A stretch of DNA of 5,859 nt from Candidatus Apopatocola equi (GTDB lineage: Bacteria > Bacillota > Clostridia > Oscillospirales > Oscillospiraceae): assembly GCA_018065965.1 (NCBI GenBank), contig JAGHSH010000248.1, positions 1 through 5,859 on the forward strand, read 5' to 3'. This document shows, piece after piece, positions 1-5,783 of the stretch; position 1 is the first letter of the stretch; every line of letters starts with the position of its first letter. A program made the translations under genes and the position numbers. The notes beneath the pieces were generated by a model. That model worked only from the letters and a program-made list of their open reading frames with translations. It was not told the origin of the DNA and did no database searches.

Positions 1-815
1 GTCTCGGACTCATGGGCGGCAGCTATGCCGAGGCGCTGAGCGATCAGGGCTATGAGGTCGGCGCACTGGCGCGGCGGCAGGAGACCATCGACTATGCGCT
101 CCGCAAGGGGCTGATCCGCCACGGGAGGGCAGAGATCGACCCGGCGTATGTCGCGCAGTTCGACCTGCTCGTTTTCGCCCTTTACCCCAGGGTCTTTCTC
201 AGCTGGCTGGAGGAGAATCAGCAGTATATCCGTCCCGGCGCACTCATCACGGACGTGACGGGCGTAAAGGGCAGCATCGTCTATCAGATTCAGGACACCC
301 TGCGCAGCGACCTTGAGTTCATCCCCGCTCACCCCATGGCAGGCCGGGAGGTCTACGGCGTGGAAAACGCCACCAAGACCATTTTCACCGAGGCCAACTA
401 CATCGTTGTGCCCACGGAGAAAAACACCCCCGAGGCCATTACTCTCTGCGCGGAGCTGGGGCGGGTGCTGGGCTTCCGCAAGGTATCCCAGCTCACGCCG
501 GAGCAGCATGACGAGATGATCGGCTTCCTCTCCCAGCTTACCCACTGCATCGCCGTTGCCCTGATGGTGTGCAAGGATTCCAAGCATCTGGTGGATTATA
601 CCGGCAACTCCTTCCGGGATCTGACCCGCATTGCCAAGATCAACGACGCCATGTGGAGCGAGCTCTTTATGCTCAACCGGAGCGAGCTGCTGGCTCAGAT
701 GGATCTTTTTGAGGAGAATTTCATGAAGCTGCGCAATGCCCTTGCCGAAGGCGACACAGAAACCATGCGCGAGATGATGCGCCTCTCTACGGAAAGACGC
801 GAATACTTTGACTGA
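1..815 (+). CDS. tyrA: Prephenate dehydrogenase, 5' end cut by the window
   Basis: NAD(P)-dependent oxidative decarboxylation of prephenate to 4-hydroxyphenylpyruvate, the committed step to tyrosine, in the cytoplasm. The frame is open to base 1: the codons before the ATG at 12 read L-G-L and continue into MGGS, which is the Rossmann glycine loop (GLGLMGGS). The ATG at 12 is therefore internal, and the true start lies a few codons outside the window. Counting from that ATG, visible family motifs are DVTGVKG (81-87), HPMAGRE (107-113, with the histidine regarded as catalytic), SQLTH (174-178) and SFRDLTRIA (200-208, with the substrate-binding arginine). The protein ends about 60 residues after the last motif, so there is no C-terminal ACT domain as in Bacillus-type TyrA and no fused chorismate mutase. 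It is the first visible gene of a tyrosine operon, 15 bases before the DAHP synthase. Arogenate as substrate cannot be excluded. Confidence 0.93.
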   Translation, partial: LGLMGGSYAEALSDQGYEVGALARRQETIDYALRKGLIRHGRAEIDPAYVAQFDLLVFALYPRVFLSWLEENQQYIRPGALITDVTGVKGSIVYQIQDTLRSDLEFIPAHPMAGREVYGVENATKTIFTEANYIVVPTEKNTPEAITLCAELGRVLGFRKVSQLTPEQHDEMIGFLSQLTHCIAVALMVCKDSKHLVDYTGNSFRDLTRIAKINDAMWSELFMLNRSELLAQMDLFEENFMKLRNALAEGDTETMREMMRLSTERREYFD

Positions 816-830
816 CGAGGAGAATTCCTG

Positions 831-1859
831 ATGAATATGGATTTCAAGCGGAAAATGCCCACCTACCAGACCGTCCGGGATATGTACCCTCTGACGGAGG
901 CGCTGGCCGCCCGGAAGAAGGCCAATGACGAGGAGCTTCGGCGTGTGATCCTCGGCGAGAGTGATAAGCTGATCCTGCTCATCGGCCCCTGCTCCGCCGA
1001 CCGGGAGGATTCGGTACTGGAGTACATCACCCGGCTGCGCGGCGTGCAGGATCAGGTCGCGGACAAGCTGCTCATTATCCCCCGCATCTACACCAACAAG
1101 CCCCGCACCACCGGTGACGGCTACAAGGGCATGCTCCATCAGCCCGACCCCCACCGGGATGAGGATATGTTCCGGGGACTGATCTCTATCCGCAAGATGC
1201 ACATGCGTGTGCTGGAGCAGACCGGCTTCTCCGGCGCGGACGAGATGCTCTACCCGGAGAACCACTTCTACCTCTCGGATCTTCTCACCTATGTGGCCGT
1301 GGGCGCACGCTCCGTGGAGGATCAGTACCACCGTCTCACCGCCAGCGGACTGGATCAGGCCGTGGGCATGAAGAACCCCACCAGCGGCGATCTGAGCGTG
1401 ATGATGAACTCCATTCTGGCCGCTCACCACCCCCACACCTTCGTTTACAACCAGTGGGAGGGGCAGACCAAGGGCACCCCCATGGCCCACGCCATCCTCC
1501 GGGGCGCTGTGAACCAGCACGGTCAGAACATCGCCAACTATCACTACGAGGATCTGATCCACCTCTGCGAGCTTTACGACCATGCCGGACTGCAGAATCC
1601 CGGCGTGATCGTTGACTGCAACCACTCCAACTCCGGCAAAAAGTGGGCTGAGCAGCCCCGTACCGCCAAGGAGATCCTGCCCTCCACCCGGCACAACAGC
1701 GACGTCCTCAGACTGGTCAAAGGGCTGATGATCGAGTCTTATCTGGAGGACGGCTCTCAGAAGCCGGAGGGAGGCGTTTACGGCCAGTCCATTACAGACC
1801 CCTGCCTCGGCTGGGAAAAGACCGAAAAGCTGATCTATCAGCTTGCTGAGCTTCGATAA
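831..1859 (+). CDS. aroF: 3-deoxy-7-phosphoheptulonate (DAHP) synthase, class I (AroF/AroG/AroH type)
   Basis: Condenses phosphoenolpyruvate with erythrose 4-phosphate, the first step of the shikimate pathway, in the cytoplasm. At 342 residues it is close to the 350 of E. coli AroG. All four expected metal ligands are present: Cys54 in GPCS, His265 in DCNHSNSGK, Glu302 in MIESYLEDG and Asp323 in SITDPCLGW. Other conserved active-site pieces are KPRTT (90-94), GAR (158-160), MKNPTSG (180-186) and ILRG (222-225). The start at 831 is set by GAGGAG at 817-822, 8 bases upstream; the ATG at 837 would be too far. By unaided comparison with remembered E. coli AroG, the DMITP segment, where feedback-resistance mutations map, reads YPENH here (141-145), so inhibitor response cannot be transferred from E. 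coli. Pairing with tyrA recalls the enterobacterial aroF-tyrA operon in reversed order and suggests, without proving, tyrosine-linked control. Confidence 0.96.
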   Translation: MNMDFKRKMPTYQTVRDMYPLTEALAARKKANDEELRRVILGESDKLILLIGPCSADREDSVLEYITRLRGVQDQVADKLLIIPRIYTNKPRTTGDGYKGMLHQPDPHRDEDMFRGLISIRKMHMRVLEQTGFSGADEMLYPENHFYLSDLLTYVAVGARSVEDQYHRLTASGLDQAVGMKNPTSGDLSVMMNSILAAHHPHTFVYNQWEGQTKGTPMAHAILRGAVNQHGQNIANYHYEDLIHLCELYDHAGLQNPGVIVDCNHSNSGKKWAEQPRTAKEILPSTRHNSDVLRLVKGLMIESYLEDGSQKPEGGVYGQSITDPCLGWEKTEKLIYQLAELR

Positions 1860-1882
1860 CTTACAATAATCTTTATCAGAAC

Positions 1883-1887
1883 AGGAG
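1883..1887 (+). promoter_or_regulatory. Shine-Dalgarno site that fixes the aminotransferase start
   Basis: AGGAG lies only 1 base before the ATG at 1889 but 7 bases before the in-frame ATG at 1895. Normal spacing selects 1895, which removes two residues (MG) from the longest open frame. Confidence 0.8.
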
Positions 1888-1894
1888 AATGGGA

Positions 1895-3082
1895 ATGATA
1901 TCGGAAAAAATGGTCGCGCTGGGTGAGAATCGCTCGGCGATCCGCGATTTGTTTGACTATTCGCTCATCCGGATTCAGGAGGTAGGCGCAGAGAACGTCT
2001 ACGACTTCAGCATCGGAAATCCCAACACGGACATCCCCCCTGCGGCGCAGGAGGCGCTGCTGGATCTGGTCCGGAACAGCAGCAGCGTTGCCCTCCACGG
2101 CTACACCCCCTCGGCCGGCTCTCCTGCTGCCAGAGCGGCAGCCGCCGAGATAGAGAGTGCCCGGGCGGGAAAGGCGATCCCGCCGGAGCTGTACTATATG
2201 ACCTGCGGAGCTGCCGCCGGTCTGGCTATCTGCCTGAAGGCCATTCTGCAGCCGGGTGAACGGGTGGCGCTGCTGGCCCCCTATTTCCCGGAGTACAAGG
2301 TGTTCGTGGAGAATGCCGACGGCGTATGCGTGGTCATCCCGCCCCGGGACGATAGTATGCAGCCCGATTTTCAGGCGCTGGCCGCAGAGGCCGAAAAGGG
2401 TCTGAAGGCTGTCATCGTGAACTCCCCCAACAACCCCTCCGGTCTTGTCTACGGGGAGGAGTGCCTCCGGGAGCTGGCCGGGGTGCTGCGCACTGCCTCG
2501 GAGCGCCGGGGCGAGCCCGTCTATCTCATTTCCGACGAGCCCTACCGGGAGCTGGTCTTTGACGGGGCGAAGGTGCCCTACGTCCCCGACTTCTATCCCG
2601 ACACGCTGGTCTGCTATTCCGATTCCAAGTCTCTCTCCATGCCCGGCGAGCGCTTAGGCTATGTCTTTGTGTCTCCGGAGGCAAAGGAGAGACAGCGGCT
2701 GTTCTCCGCCGTCAACGGCGCCGGCCGTTCTCTGGGCTATGTGTGCGCCCCCAGTCTTTTCCAGCAGGTGTTTGCCGCCTGCCGGGGAGCCGTGTCCGAC
2801 ATCAGCATCTACAAGCGCAACCGGGATTTGCTCTATGAGCTGCTCACGGGGCTGGGCTTCTCCTGTCTGAAGCCCGATGGCGCCTTCTATCTCTTTGTGA
2901 AGTCTCCCAACGGTGATTCCCAGGACTTCTCCGACCGGGCCAAGGCGCGGGATCTGCTCATCGTCCCCTCCGACAGCTTCGGTGTCACCGGCTACGCCCG
3001 GGTGGCCTACTGCGTGGCTGAGAGCACCATCCACCGCTCCGTCAACGCCTGGAAGGCTCTGGCCGCGGAATACTTTGCCTGA
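1895..3082 (+). CDS. PLP-dependent class I/II aminotransferase, probably aromatic amino acid or aspartate type
   Basis: A fold-type I aminotransferase of 395 residues, the usual family length. Numbered from the ATG at 1895, visible motifs are SIGNPN (39-44, substrate/N-terminal segment), NSPNNPSG (176-183, with the cofactor-binding asparagine), SDEPYRE (213-219, aspartate pairing with the pyridine nitrogen), SDSKSLSMPGERLGY (242-256, with Lys245 the Schiff-base lysine) and GYARVAYC (366-373, with Arg369 the likely alpha-carboxylate-binding arginine). It sits 35 bases after the DAHP synthase with no terminator between, so it is probably co-transcribed with tyrA and aroF. The context suggests transamination of 4-hydroxyphenylpyruvate to tyrosine and perhaps phenylpyruvate to phenylalanine; this is inference, since family members also act on aspartate, alanine or histidinol phosphate. 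The operon terminator follows about 30 bases after the stop. Confidence 0.92.
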   Translation: MISEKMVALGENRSAIRDLFDYSLIRIQEVGAENVYDFSIGNPNTDIPPAAQEALLDLVRNSSSVALHGYTPSAGSPAARAAAAEIESARAGKAIPPELYYMTCGAAAGLAICLKAILQPGERVALLAPYFPEYKVFVENADGVCVVIPPRDDSMQPDFQALAAEAEKGLKAVIVNSPNNPSGLVYGEECLRELAGVLRTASERRGEPVYLISDEPYRELVFDGAKVPYVPDFYPDTLVCYSDSKSLSMPGERLGYVFVSPEAKERQRLFSAVNGAGRSLGYVCAPSLFQQVFAACRGAVSDISIYKRNRDLLYELLTGLGFSCLKPDGAFYLFVKSPNGDSQDFSDRAKARDLLIVPSDSFGVTGYARVAYCVAESTIHRSVNAWKALAAEYFA

Positions 3083-3112
3083 GAGAAGCTGCCGTCCCTG
3101 CCAATATAGAAA

Positions 3113-3162
3113 ACTCCCACACAAAGCAGCCGTTTTCGGCTATTTTGTGTGGGAGTATTTTT
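3113..3162 (+). terminator. Intrinsic terminator of the tyrosine operon, possibly bidirectional
   Basis: A perfect 13-bp outer stem (ACTCCCACACAAA at 3113-3125 with its complement at 3144-3156) encloses, after a 2x2 internal loop, an AGCCG/CGGCT stem (3128-3132/3137-3141) with a TTTT loop. Five Ts follow at 3158-3162. Read leftwards, the outer stem is followed by TTTTC, so it may also terminate the convergent minus-strand genes. Confidence 0.93.
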
Positions 3163-3192
3163 AATGAGGAAAATGTACCGGGCATGAGCTTT

Positions 3193-3468
3193 TCAGTGCA
3201 GGGGGCCTCCCGCTTTCTGTCCGGCCAGCTTTTCCTTCCAGTTTTTTCCGATCATTTCATTGGCCTTCGCCAGCGTCTCGGCGCGGGTGGGCTGACGCTT
3301 ATGGGCACCTTCCGTCATGAGCCAGAGCAGCAGATCCTTCTGCGCCTCGAACTCCTGCGCCGTATCCAGCTCCGACATGGTCTGGAAGATGCCGCTGATG
3401 TCCGCAGCGTTCAGCCCGCAGCATACCAATGCCTTTACCAGATTTTCCTGTATCTTCGTCAGCGCCAT
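3193..3468 (-). CDS. Small soluble protein of unknown function (91 residues)
   Basis: I do not recognise this family. The start is supported by AAGGAG (3478-3483) 9 bases before the ATG. The product has no signal peptide or membrane segment and looks mainly helical: an N-terminal helical part (about 3-17) with two adjacent cysteines (16-17), a short middle helix (about 22-33), an acidic amphipathic stretch rich in Leu (about 34-52, DLLLWL at 45-50), then a basic tail starting near HKRQPTR (56-62) and a further helix (62-82). It begins 90 bases downstream of the flavodoxin gene on the same strand. I see no convincing promoter or terminator in that gap, so the two may share a transcript. A clean ribosome site and a protein-like composition argue for a real gene. 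Confidence 0.72.
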   Translation of the reverse strand: MALTKIQENLVKALVCCGLNAADISGIFQTMSELDTAQEFEAQKDLLLWLMTEGAHKRQPTRAETLAKANEMIGKNWKEKLAGQKAGGPLH

Positions 3469-3558
3469 TTCACAGCTCTCCTTGTTTTTTCTCCGTGGAG
3501 AATTTCAGATTTTTTCTTTATCAAGCGGGGTTTCTGTTACCGGTCTGTGCCGCTCCCC

Positions 3559-4032
3559 TCAAAGATCCTCCGTCAGGCTTCCGACCTTGCTGTCGGTCAT
3601 GATCCCGTGGAGCACTTTGCTTTCCCGGAACTCCGCACCGGGGGCAGAGGGCTGCAGCTCCTGCAGCGTGCTGCCGAAACCGCTGCTGCCGGCCGTGGCA
3701 AAGAGGACGATCTTCTTTCCGGAGAAATCGTAGGCCTCCAGAAACGAGTTGACCACCGTAGGCGCCACATACCACCAGATGGGGAATCCCAGATATACCG
3801 TGTCATAGCCGGAAACATCCACATCTCCGGTAATGATCTCAGGCCGGAAGCTCTTGTTGTTCATTTCCACGCTGCTGCGGGATTTCCGGTTCATCCAGTT
3901 GAGATCCGCTTTCGTGTAGGGCTCCCGGGGCTTGATCTCATAGACGTCAGCTTCCAGCTTCTGCGCCAGCTTTCCGGCGACCTTGGCGGTCACGCCGCTG
4001 GCAGAAAAAAAGGCAACCAGAGTTTTGTTCAT
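3559..4032 (-). CDS. Flavodoxin-like FMN protein (short-chain)
   Basis: A 157-residue cytoplasmic flavodoxin-fold protein expected to bind FMN and carry electrons or act as a small NAD(P)H-linked reductase; its partner is not visible. Evidence: beta-strand TLVAFFS leading into the phosphate loop S-A-S-G-V-T (10-15), then a helix with AKVAGKLAQKLEAD (16-29). A second FMN-side segment is GFPIWWYVAP (82-91), where paired tryptophans commonly line the isoalloxazine ring. The third is VLFATAGSSGFGST (109-122). The pattern resembles the flavodoxin_4 group common in gut Clostridia and Bacteroidetes. The start is supported by GGAGG (4041-4045) 8 bases upstream. No good promoter is visible in the roughly 80 bases between the gene and the tRNA terminator, so its transcription start is uncertain. 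It converges on the tyrosine operon and shows no functional link to it. Confidence 0.88.
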   Translation of the reverse strand: MNKTLVAFFSASGVTAKVAGKLAQKLEADVYEIKPREPYTKADLNWMNRKSRSSVEMNNKSFRPEIITGDVDVSGYDTVYLGFPIWWYVAPTVVNSFLEAYDFSGKKIVLFATAGSSGFGSTLQELQPSAPGAEFRESKVLHGIMTDSKVGSLTEDL

Positions 4033-4112
4033 GATTTGATCCTCCGTTCAGGTATTGAGCAGCCACAAAAAGAGTCTGCGCGGAAAGAGCTTGTTCCAAC
4101 CGTATTCCGAAT

Positions 4113-4150
4113 AAAAAACAGACAAACAAGCCGGTAGGCCTGTTTGTCTG
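4113..4150 (-). terminator. Intrinsic terminator of the tRNA-Ser gene
   Basis: On the minus strand a 10-bp perfect stem (4141-4150 with 4119-4128) continues, after one A/C mismatch, into three GC pairs with a 4-base loop (4133-4136). It is followed by six Ts on that strand (4113-4118). It starts 4 bases after the CCA end and has no T-run in the plus direction, so it serves the tRNA transcript. Confidence 0.93.
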
Positions 4151-4153
4151 AAA

Positions 4154-4245
4154 TGGCGGAGATGAAGAGATTCGAACTCTTGATATCCTTATGGGATATA
4201 CACGATTTCCAATCGTGCGCGCTCGACCAACTACGCGACATCTCC
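4154..4245 (-). tRNA. tRNA-Ser, anticodon GGA
   Basis: A 92-base class II tRNA that reads UCC and UCU codons. The acceptor stem GGAGATG (4239-4245) pairs with CATCTCC (4158-4164), followed by discriminator G (4157) and an encoded CCA (4154-4156). The anticodon stem CACGA/TCGTG (4213-4217 and 4201-4205) holds the loop TTGGAAA with anticodon GGA at 4208-4210. A long variable arm with an ATATCC/GGATAT stem, typical of tRNA-Ser, precedes the T arm AAGAG-TTCGAAT-CTCTT. The D-arm contains GTTGGTCGAG. It has its own promoter (4285-4313) and terminator (4113-4150), so it is a single-gene unit. Confidence 0.97.
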
Positions 4246-4284
4246 ATAGCTTGGGCGAAACACAATTCTGTATTCAGCTTTGTT

Positions 4285-4313
4285 AGTATACAGCAGCTTC
4301 CGGGCAAAGTCAA
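4285..4313 (-). promoter_or_regulatory. Promoter of the tRNA-Ser gene
   Basis: On the minus strand, -35 TTGACT (4308-4313) and -10 TATACT (4285-4290) are separated by exactly 17 bases. Predicted initiation near 4278 gives a leader of about 30 bases to be trimmed from the tRNA 5' end. Just upstream, 4316-4352 is a purine tract on this strand with A-runs in the position of an UP element. Confidence 0.88.
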
Positions 4314-4352
4314 GAGGCAATTTCAGTTTTTTTCCTCTTTTTCCTCTTCTCA

Positions 4353-4380
4353 TTGACAGCCCTCTGCAATCTGTTATAAT
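4353..4380 (+). promoter_or_regulatory. Near-perfect consensus promoter for the UroD-like gene
   Basis: -35 TTGACA (4353-4358) and -10 TATAAT (4375-4380) both match the housekeeping sigma consensus, with a 16-base spacer. TG at 4372-4373 also makes it an extended -10 (TGTTATAAT). Predicted initiation near 4387 leaves a leader of only about 24 bases containing the ribosome site AGGAGG (4397-4402). There is no room for a riboswitch. Confidence 0.92.
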
Positions 4381-4410
4381 GGAAACACACTGTATGAGGA
4401 GGAACAAACT

Positions 4411-5403
4411 ATGCTGCCGCCCGACTTCAAGCTGAACACCCCCATTACGCCCCGGGAAAACATGATCCGGGTCTTTGAACGGAAGAAACCCATGTTCGTG
4501 CCCAACATGAGCACCGACAAAAACGTGATCTTCAACACGGCCGACAATGACCGCCCCTTCTTCGGCAAGAGCGATTATGACTGGTTCGGCGTACACTGGA
4601 CCAACGTCCCCCTGGTGGGCGGCCAGATGGTCACCCCCGGCACCTACCTGCTGCAGGATCCTGCCGAGTGGGTCGAGAAGCTCAAGTTCCCCGATCTGAG
4701 CAGGTACGACTTCACCGAGGTGGGCAAGGAAGCCGCCAAAAACTACAACCCCGAAAAGTTCAATTTCTATCTGATGCAGGACGGTCTCTTTGAGCGCTGG
4801 CTGAGCCTCTGCGATCCCGCCGAGGGTCTGCCCTACCTTTTTGAGGAGACCGAGACCGCCAAGGAATACTTCATCAAGATGGCTGACTACAAGATCGCCC
4901 TGATCGATAAGGTCCTCAAGGAGTTTGCCCCTGTTGACGGCTTCATCAACTCCGATGACTGGGGCACCCAGGGCAGTATGTTCATCTCCCCCGCCCTGCA
5001 CCGGGAGCTCATCAAGCCCGAGATGATCCGCATCTCCCGCTTCGTCCACGAGCACGGCAAGTTCATTGACTTCCACTCCTGCGGCCGCTGCGGCGATCTC
5101 GCCCCCGACATGGCTGAAATGGGCGCGGATATGTGGGAAGCGCAGGGCATGAACGATCTGGTCGCCATCCGCAAGAAGATGGGCTACGCTCTGCCTATCC
5201 AGATCGGCATGGACAACGCCTATCTGGCCACCCCCGGTCTTACCGAGGAAGAGATCCGCAGCTACGTACACAACTTCGTGGATACCTATGCCGGAGAGGG
5301 CGGTCTGCTGACCAGCACCATGCATAAGGATCCCGAAATCGAAAAGCTGCTGGCCACGGAGCTCTTTGAGTACTCCAGCTGGCACTACAGCAAGCAGCCT
5401 TAA
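4411..5403 (+). CDS. Uroporphyrinogen decarboxylase-superfamily protein, probably a cobamide-type methyltransferase rather than HemE
   Basis: A 330-residue cytoplasmic protein of the UroD/MtaA TIM-barrel superfamily. Visible signatures are NSDDWGTQGSMFISP (180-194) followed by LIKP (200-203), FHSCGRCGD (221-229) carrying the H-x-C motif (His222, Cys224) that in MtaA/MtbA-type enzymes binds catalytic zinc, and QIGMDNAYLATPG (264-276) near the C-terminal barrel strands. The N-terminal arginine motif of true HemE (R-Q-A-G region) is absent, so heme synthesis is unlikely. Such proteins often move methyl groups between methylated substrates, a corrinoid protein and an acceptor, but no corrinoid protein, activase or transporter lies within the window, and the substrate is unknown. 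No cysteine occurs after Cys227, so the far C-terminal third zinc ligand of MtaA-like enzymes is missing or replaced. The start is set by AGGAGG 8 bases upstream. Own strong promoter and terminator show a single-gene unit. Confidence 0.87.
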   Translation: MLPPDFKLNTPITPRENMIRVFERKKPMFVPNMSTDKNVIFNTADNDRPFFGKSDYDWFGVHWTNVPLVGGQMVTPGTYLLQDPAEWVEKLKFPDLSRYDFTEVGKEAAKNYNPEKFNFYLMQDGLFERWLSLCDPAEGLPYLFEETETAKEYFIKMADYKIALIDKVLKEFAPVDGFINSDDWGTQGSMFISPALHRELIKPEMIRISRFVHEHGKFIDFHSCGRCGDLAPDMAEMGADMWEAQGMNDLVAIRKKMGYALPIQIGMDNAYLATPGLTEEEIRSYVHNFVDTYAGEGGLLTSTMHKDPEIEKLLATELFEYSSWHYSKQP

Positions 5404-5464
5404 AGCTTAAAAAACCGGTGAGCCAAAGCTGCAGCCGGATAAGGAAGTTTATTAACACAAGATA

Positions 5465-5505
5465 ACCCGCCGAAAGGAAATATCCTTTCGGCGGGTAGTT
5501 TTTTT
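5465..5505 (+). terminator. Intrinsic terminator of the UroD-like gene
   Basis: A perfect 14-bp stem (ACCCGCCGAAAGGA at 5465-5478 with its complement at 5483-5496), an AATA loop and seven Ts at 5499-5505. No T-run follows in the minus direction, so it serves the plus-strand gene, about 60 bases after its stop. Confidence 0.95.
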
Positions 5506-5525
5506 GTCAGACAAACTAAAATTTG

Positions 5526-5711
5526 TTACTCCTTCTTATTTCCCATAATCACAAGAACAATCCCAACTATTCCAATAATCCAAGCAATAGTAGCCCATGG
5601 TATGTAAACAGAAATATTCCATGTCCACAAGCGTGCTTGAATTACATCAGAAGTTACATAAAGCAAAATAGCAGTTAATAGTAACGCAATCCCATCTAAC
5701 TTTCTTTTCAT
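5526..5711 (-). CDS. Small two-helix membrane protein of unknown function (61 residues)
   Basis: Unrecognised. The protein starts MKRK, then has two hydrophobic segments, about residues 6-24 and 35-56, joined by a short loop rich in Trp (29, 31 and, at the second helix, 39 and 44). It ends in the charged tail GNKKE. The positive N-terminus and charged C-terminus suggest both ends face the cytoplasm. A longer frame opens at 5753, but that ATG has no ribosome site and lies in a small hairpin; the ATG at 5711 has GGAGAGG (5721-5727) 9 bases upstream, so I prefer 5711. The sequence is much more AT-rich than the genes to its left. It follows another hydrophobic protein on the same strand, with 72 bases between. 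Immunity protein, small transporter accessory or cell-envelope protein are all possible; none is shown. Confidence 0.7.
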   Translation of the reverse strand: MKRKLDGIALLLTAILLYVTSDVIQARLWTWNISVYIPWATIAWIIGIVGIVLVIMGNKKE

Positions 5712-5720
5712 AATCCCTAA

Positions 5721-5727
5721 CCTCTCC
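5721..5727 (-). promoter_or_regulatory. Shine-Dalgarno site choosing the 5711 start
   Basis: GGAGAGG on the minus strand, 9 bases before the ATG at 5711. The alternative upstream ATG at 5753 has no purine-rich site before it. Confidence 0.65.
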
Positions 5728-5747
5728 ACATTAAATTCAAATTGTTT

Positions 5748-5764
5748 GCTCATTTCATATGAGC
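5748..5764 (-). other. Small inverted repeat between the two membrane-protein genes
   Basis: GCTCAT (5748-5753) and its complement ATGAGC (5759-5764) are separated by 5 bases. No T-run follows on either strand, so it is not a terminator. It overlaps the unlikely ATG at 5753 and could be an RNA hairpin in the intergenic part of the transcript or chance. Confidence 0.4.
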
Positions 5765-5783
5765 GATTAAGCTGGAATTTATC

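Noticed and set aside
2654..3124. A 156-codon minus-strand frame opposite the aminotransferase
   Set aside because: Antisense to conserved aminotransferase motifs, starts within them, crosses the terminator and has Gly/Val-rich shadow composition.
3489..3502. Inverted repeat TTCTCC-GT-GGAGAA as a terminator or operator between the flavodoxin and the small gene
   Set aside because: The stem is short with at most a 2-4 base loop, and in the minus direction it is followed by A rather than T residues; the right orientation would serve no gene.
3145..4137. A 330-codon open frame on the plus strand
   Set aside because: It starts inside a terminator stem, has no supporting family motif and is antisense to the flavodoxin and the 91-residue gene, both of which have good ribosome sites.
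4029..4313. A 94-codon minus-strand frame upstream of the flavodoxin
   Set aside because: It spans the tRNA-Ser gene, its promoter -10 box and its terminator, so it cannot be a normal coding sequence.
4231..5385. A 384-codon open frame on the minus strand opposite the UroD-like gene
   Set aside because: It runs antisense to a gene with clear family motifs, promoter and ribosome site, overlaps the tRNA gene, and its product is a low-complexity Val/Gly/Ala/His/Leu string typical of GC-rich antisense frames.
4411..5403. Calling the UroD-like gene hemE
   Set aside because: The N-terminal arginine-containing substrate motif of true uroporphyrinogen decarboxylase is absent, an H-x-C metal motif is present, and no heme genes are nearby.
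4119..5517. CAGACAAAC occurring both in the tRNA terminator (4119-4127) and at 5508-5516, as possible attachment-site repeats
   Set aside because: Only nine shared bases, one copy is part of a terminator stem, and no integrase or other mobile gene lies between; the tRNA 3' end itself is not duplicated in the window.
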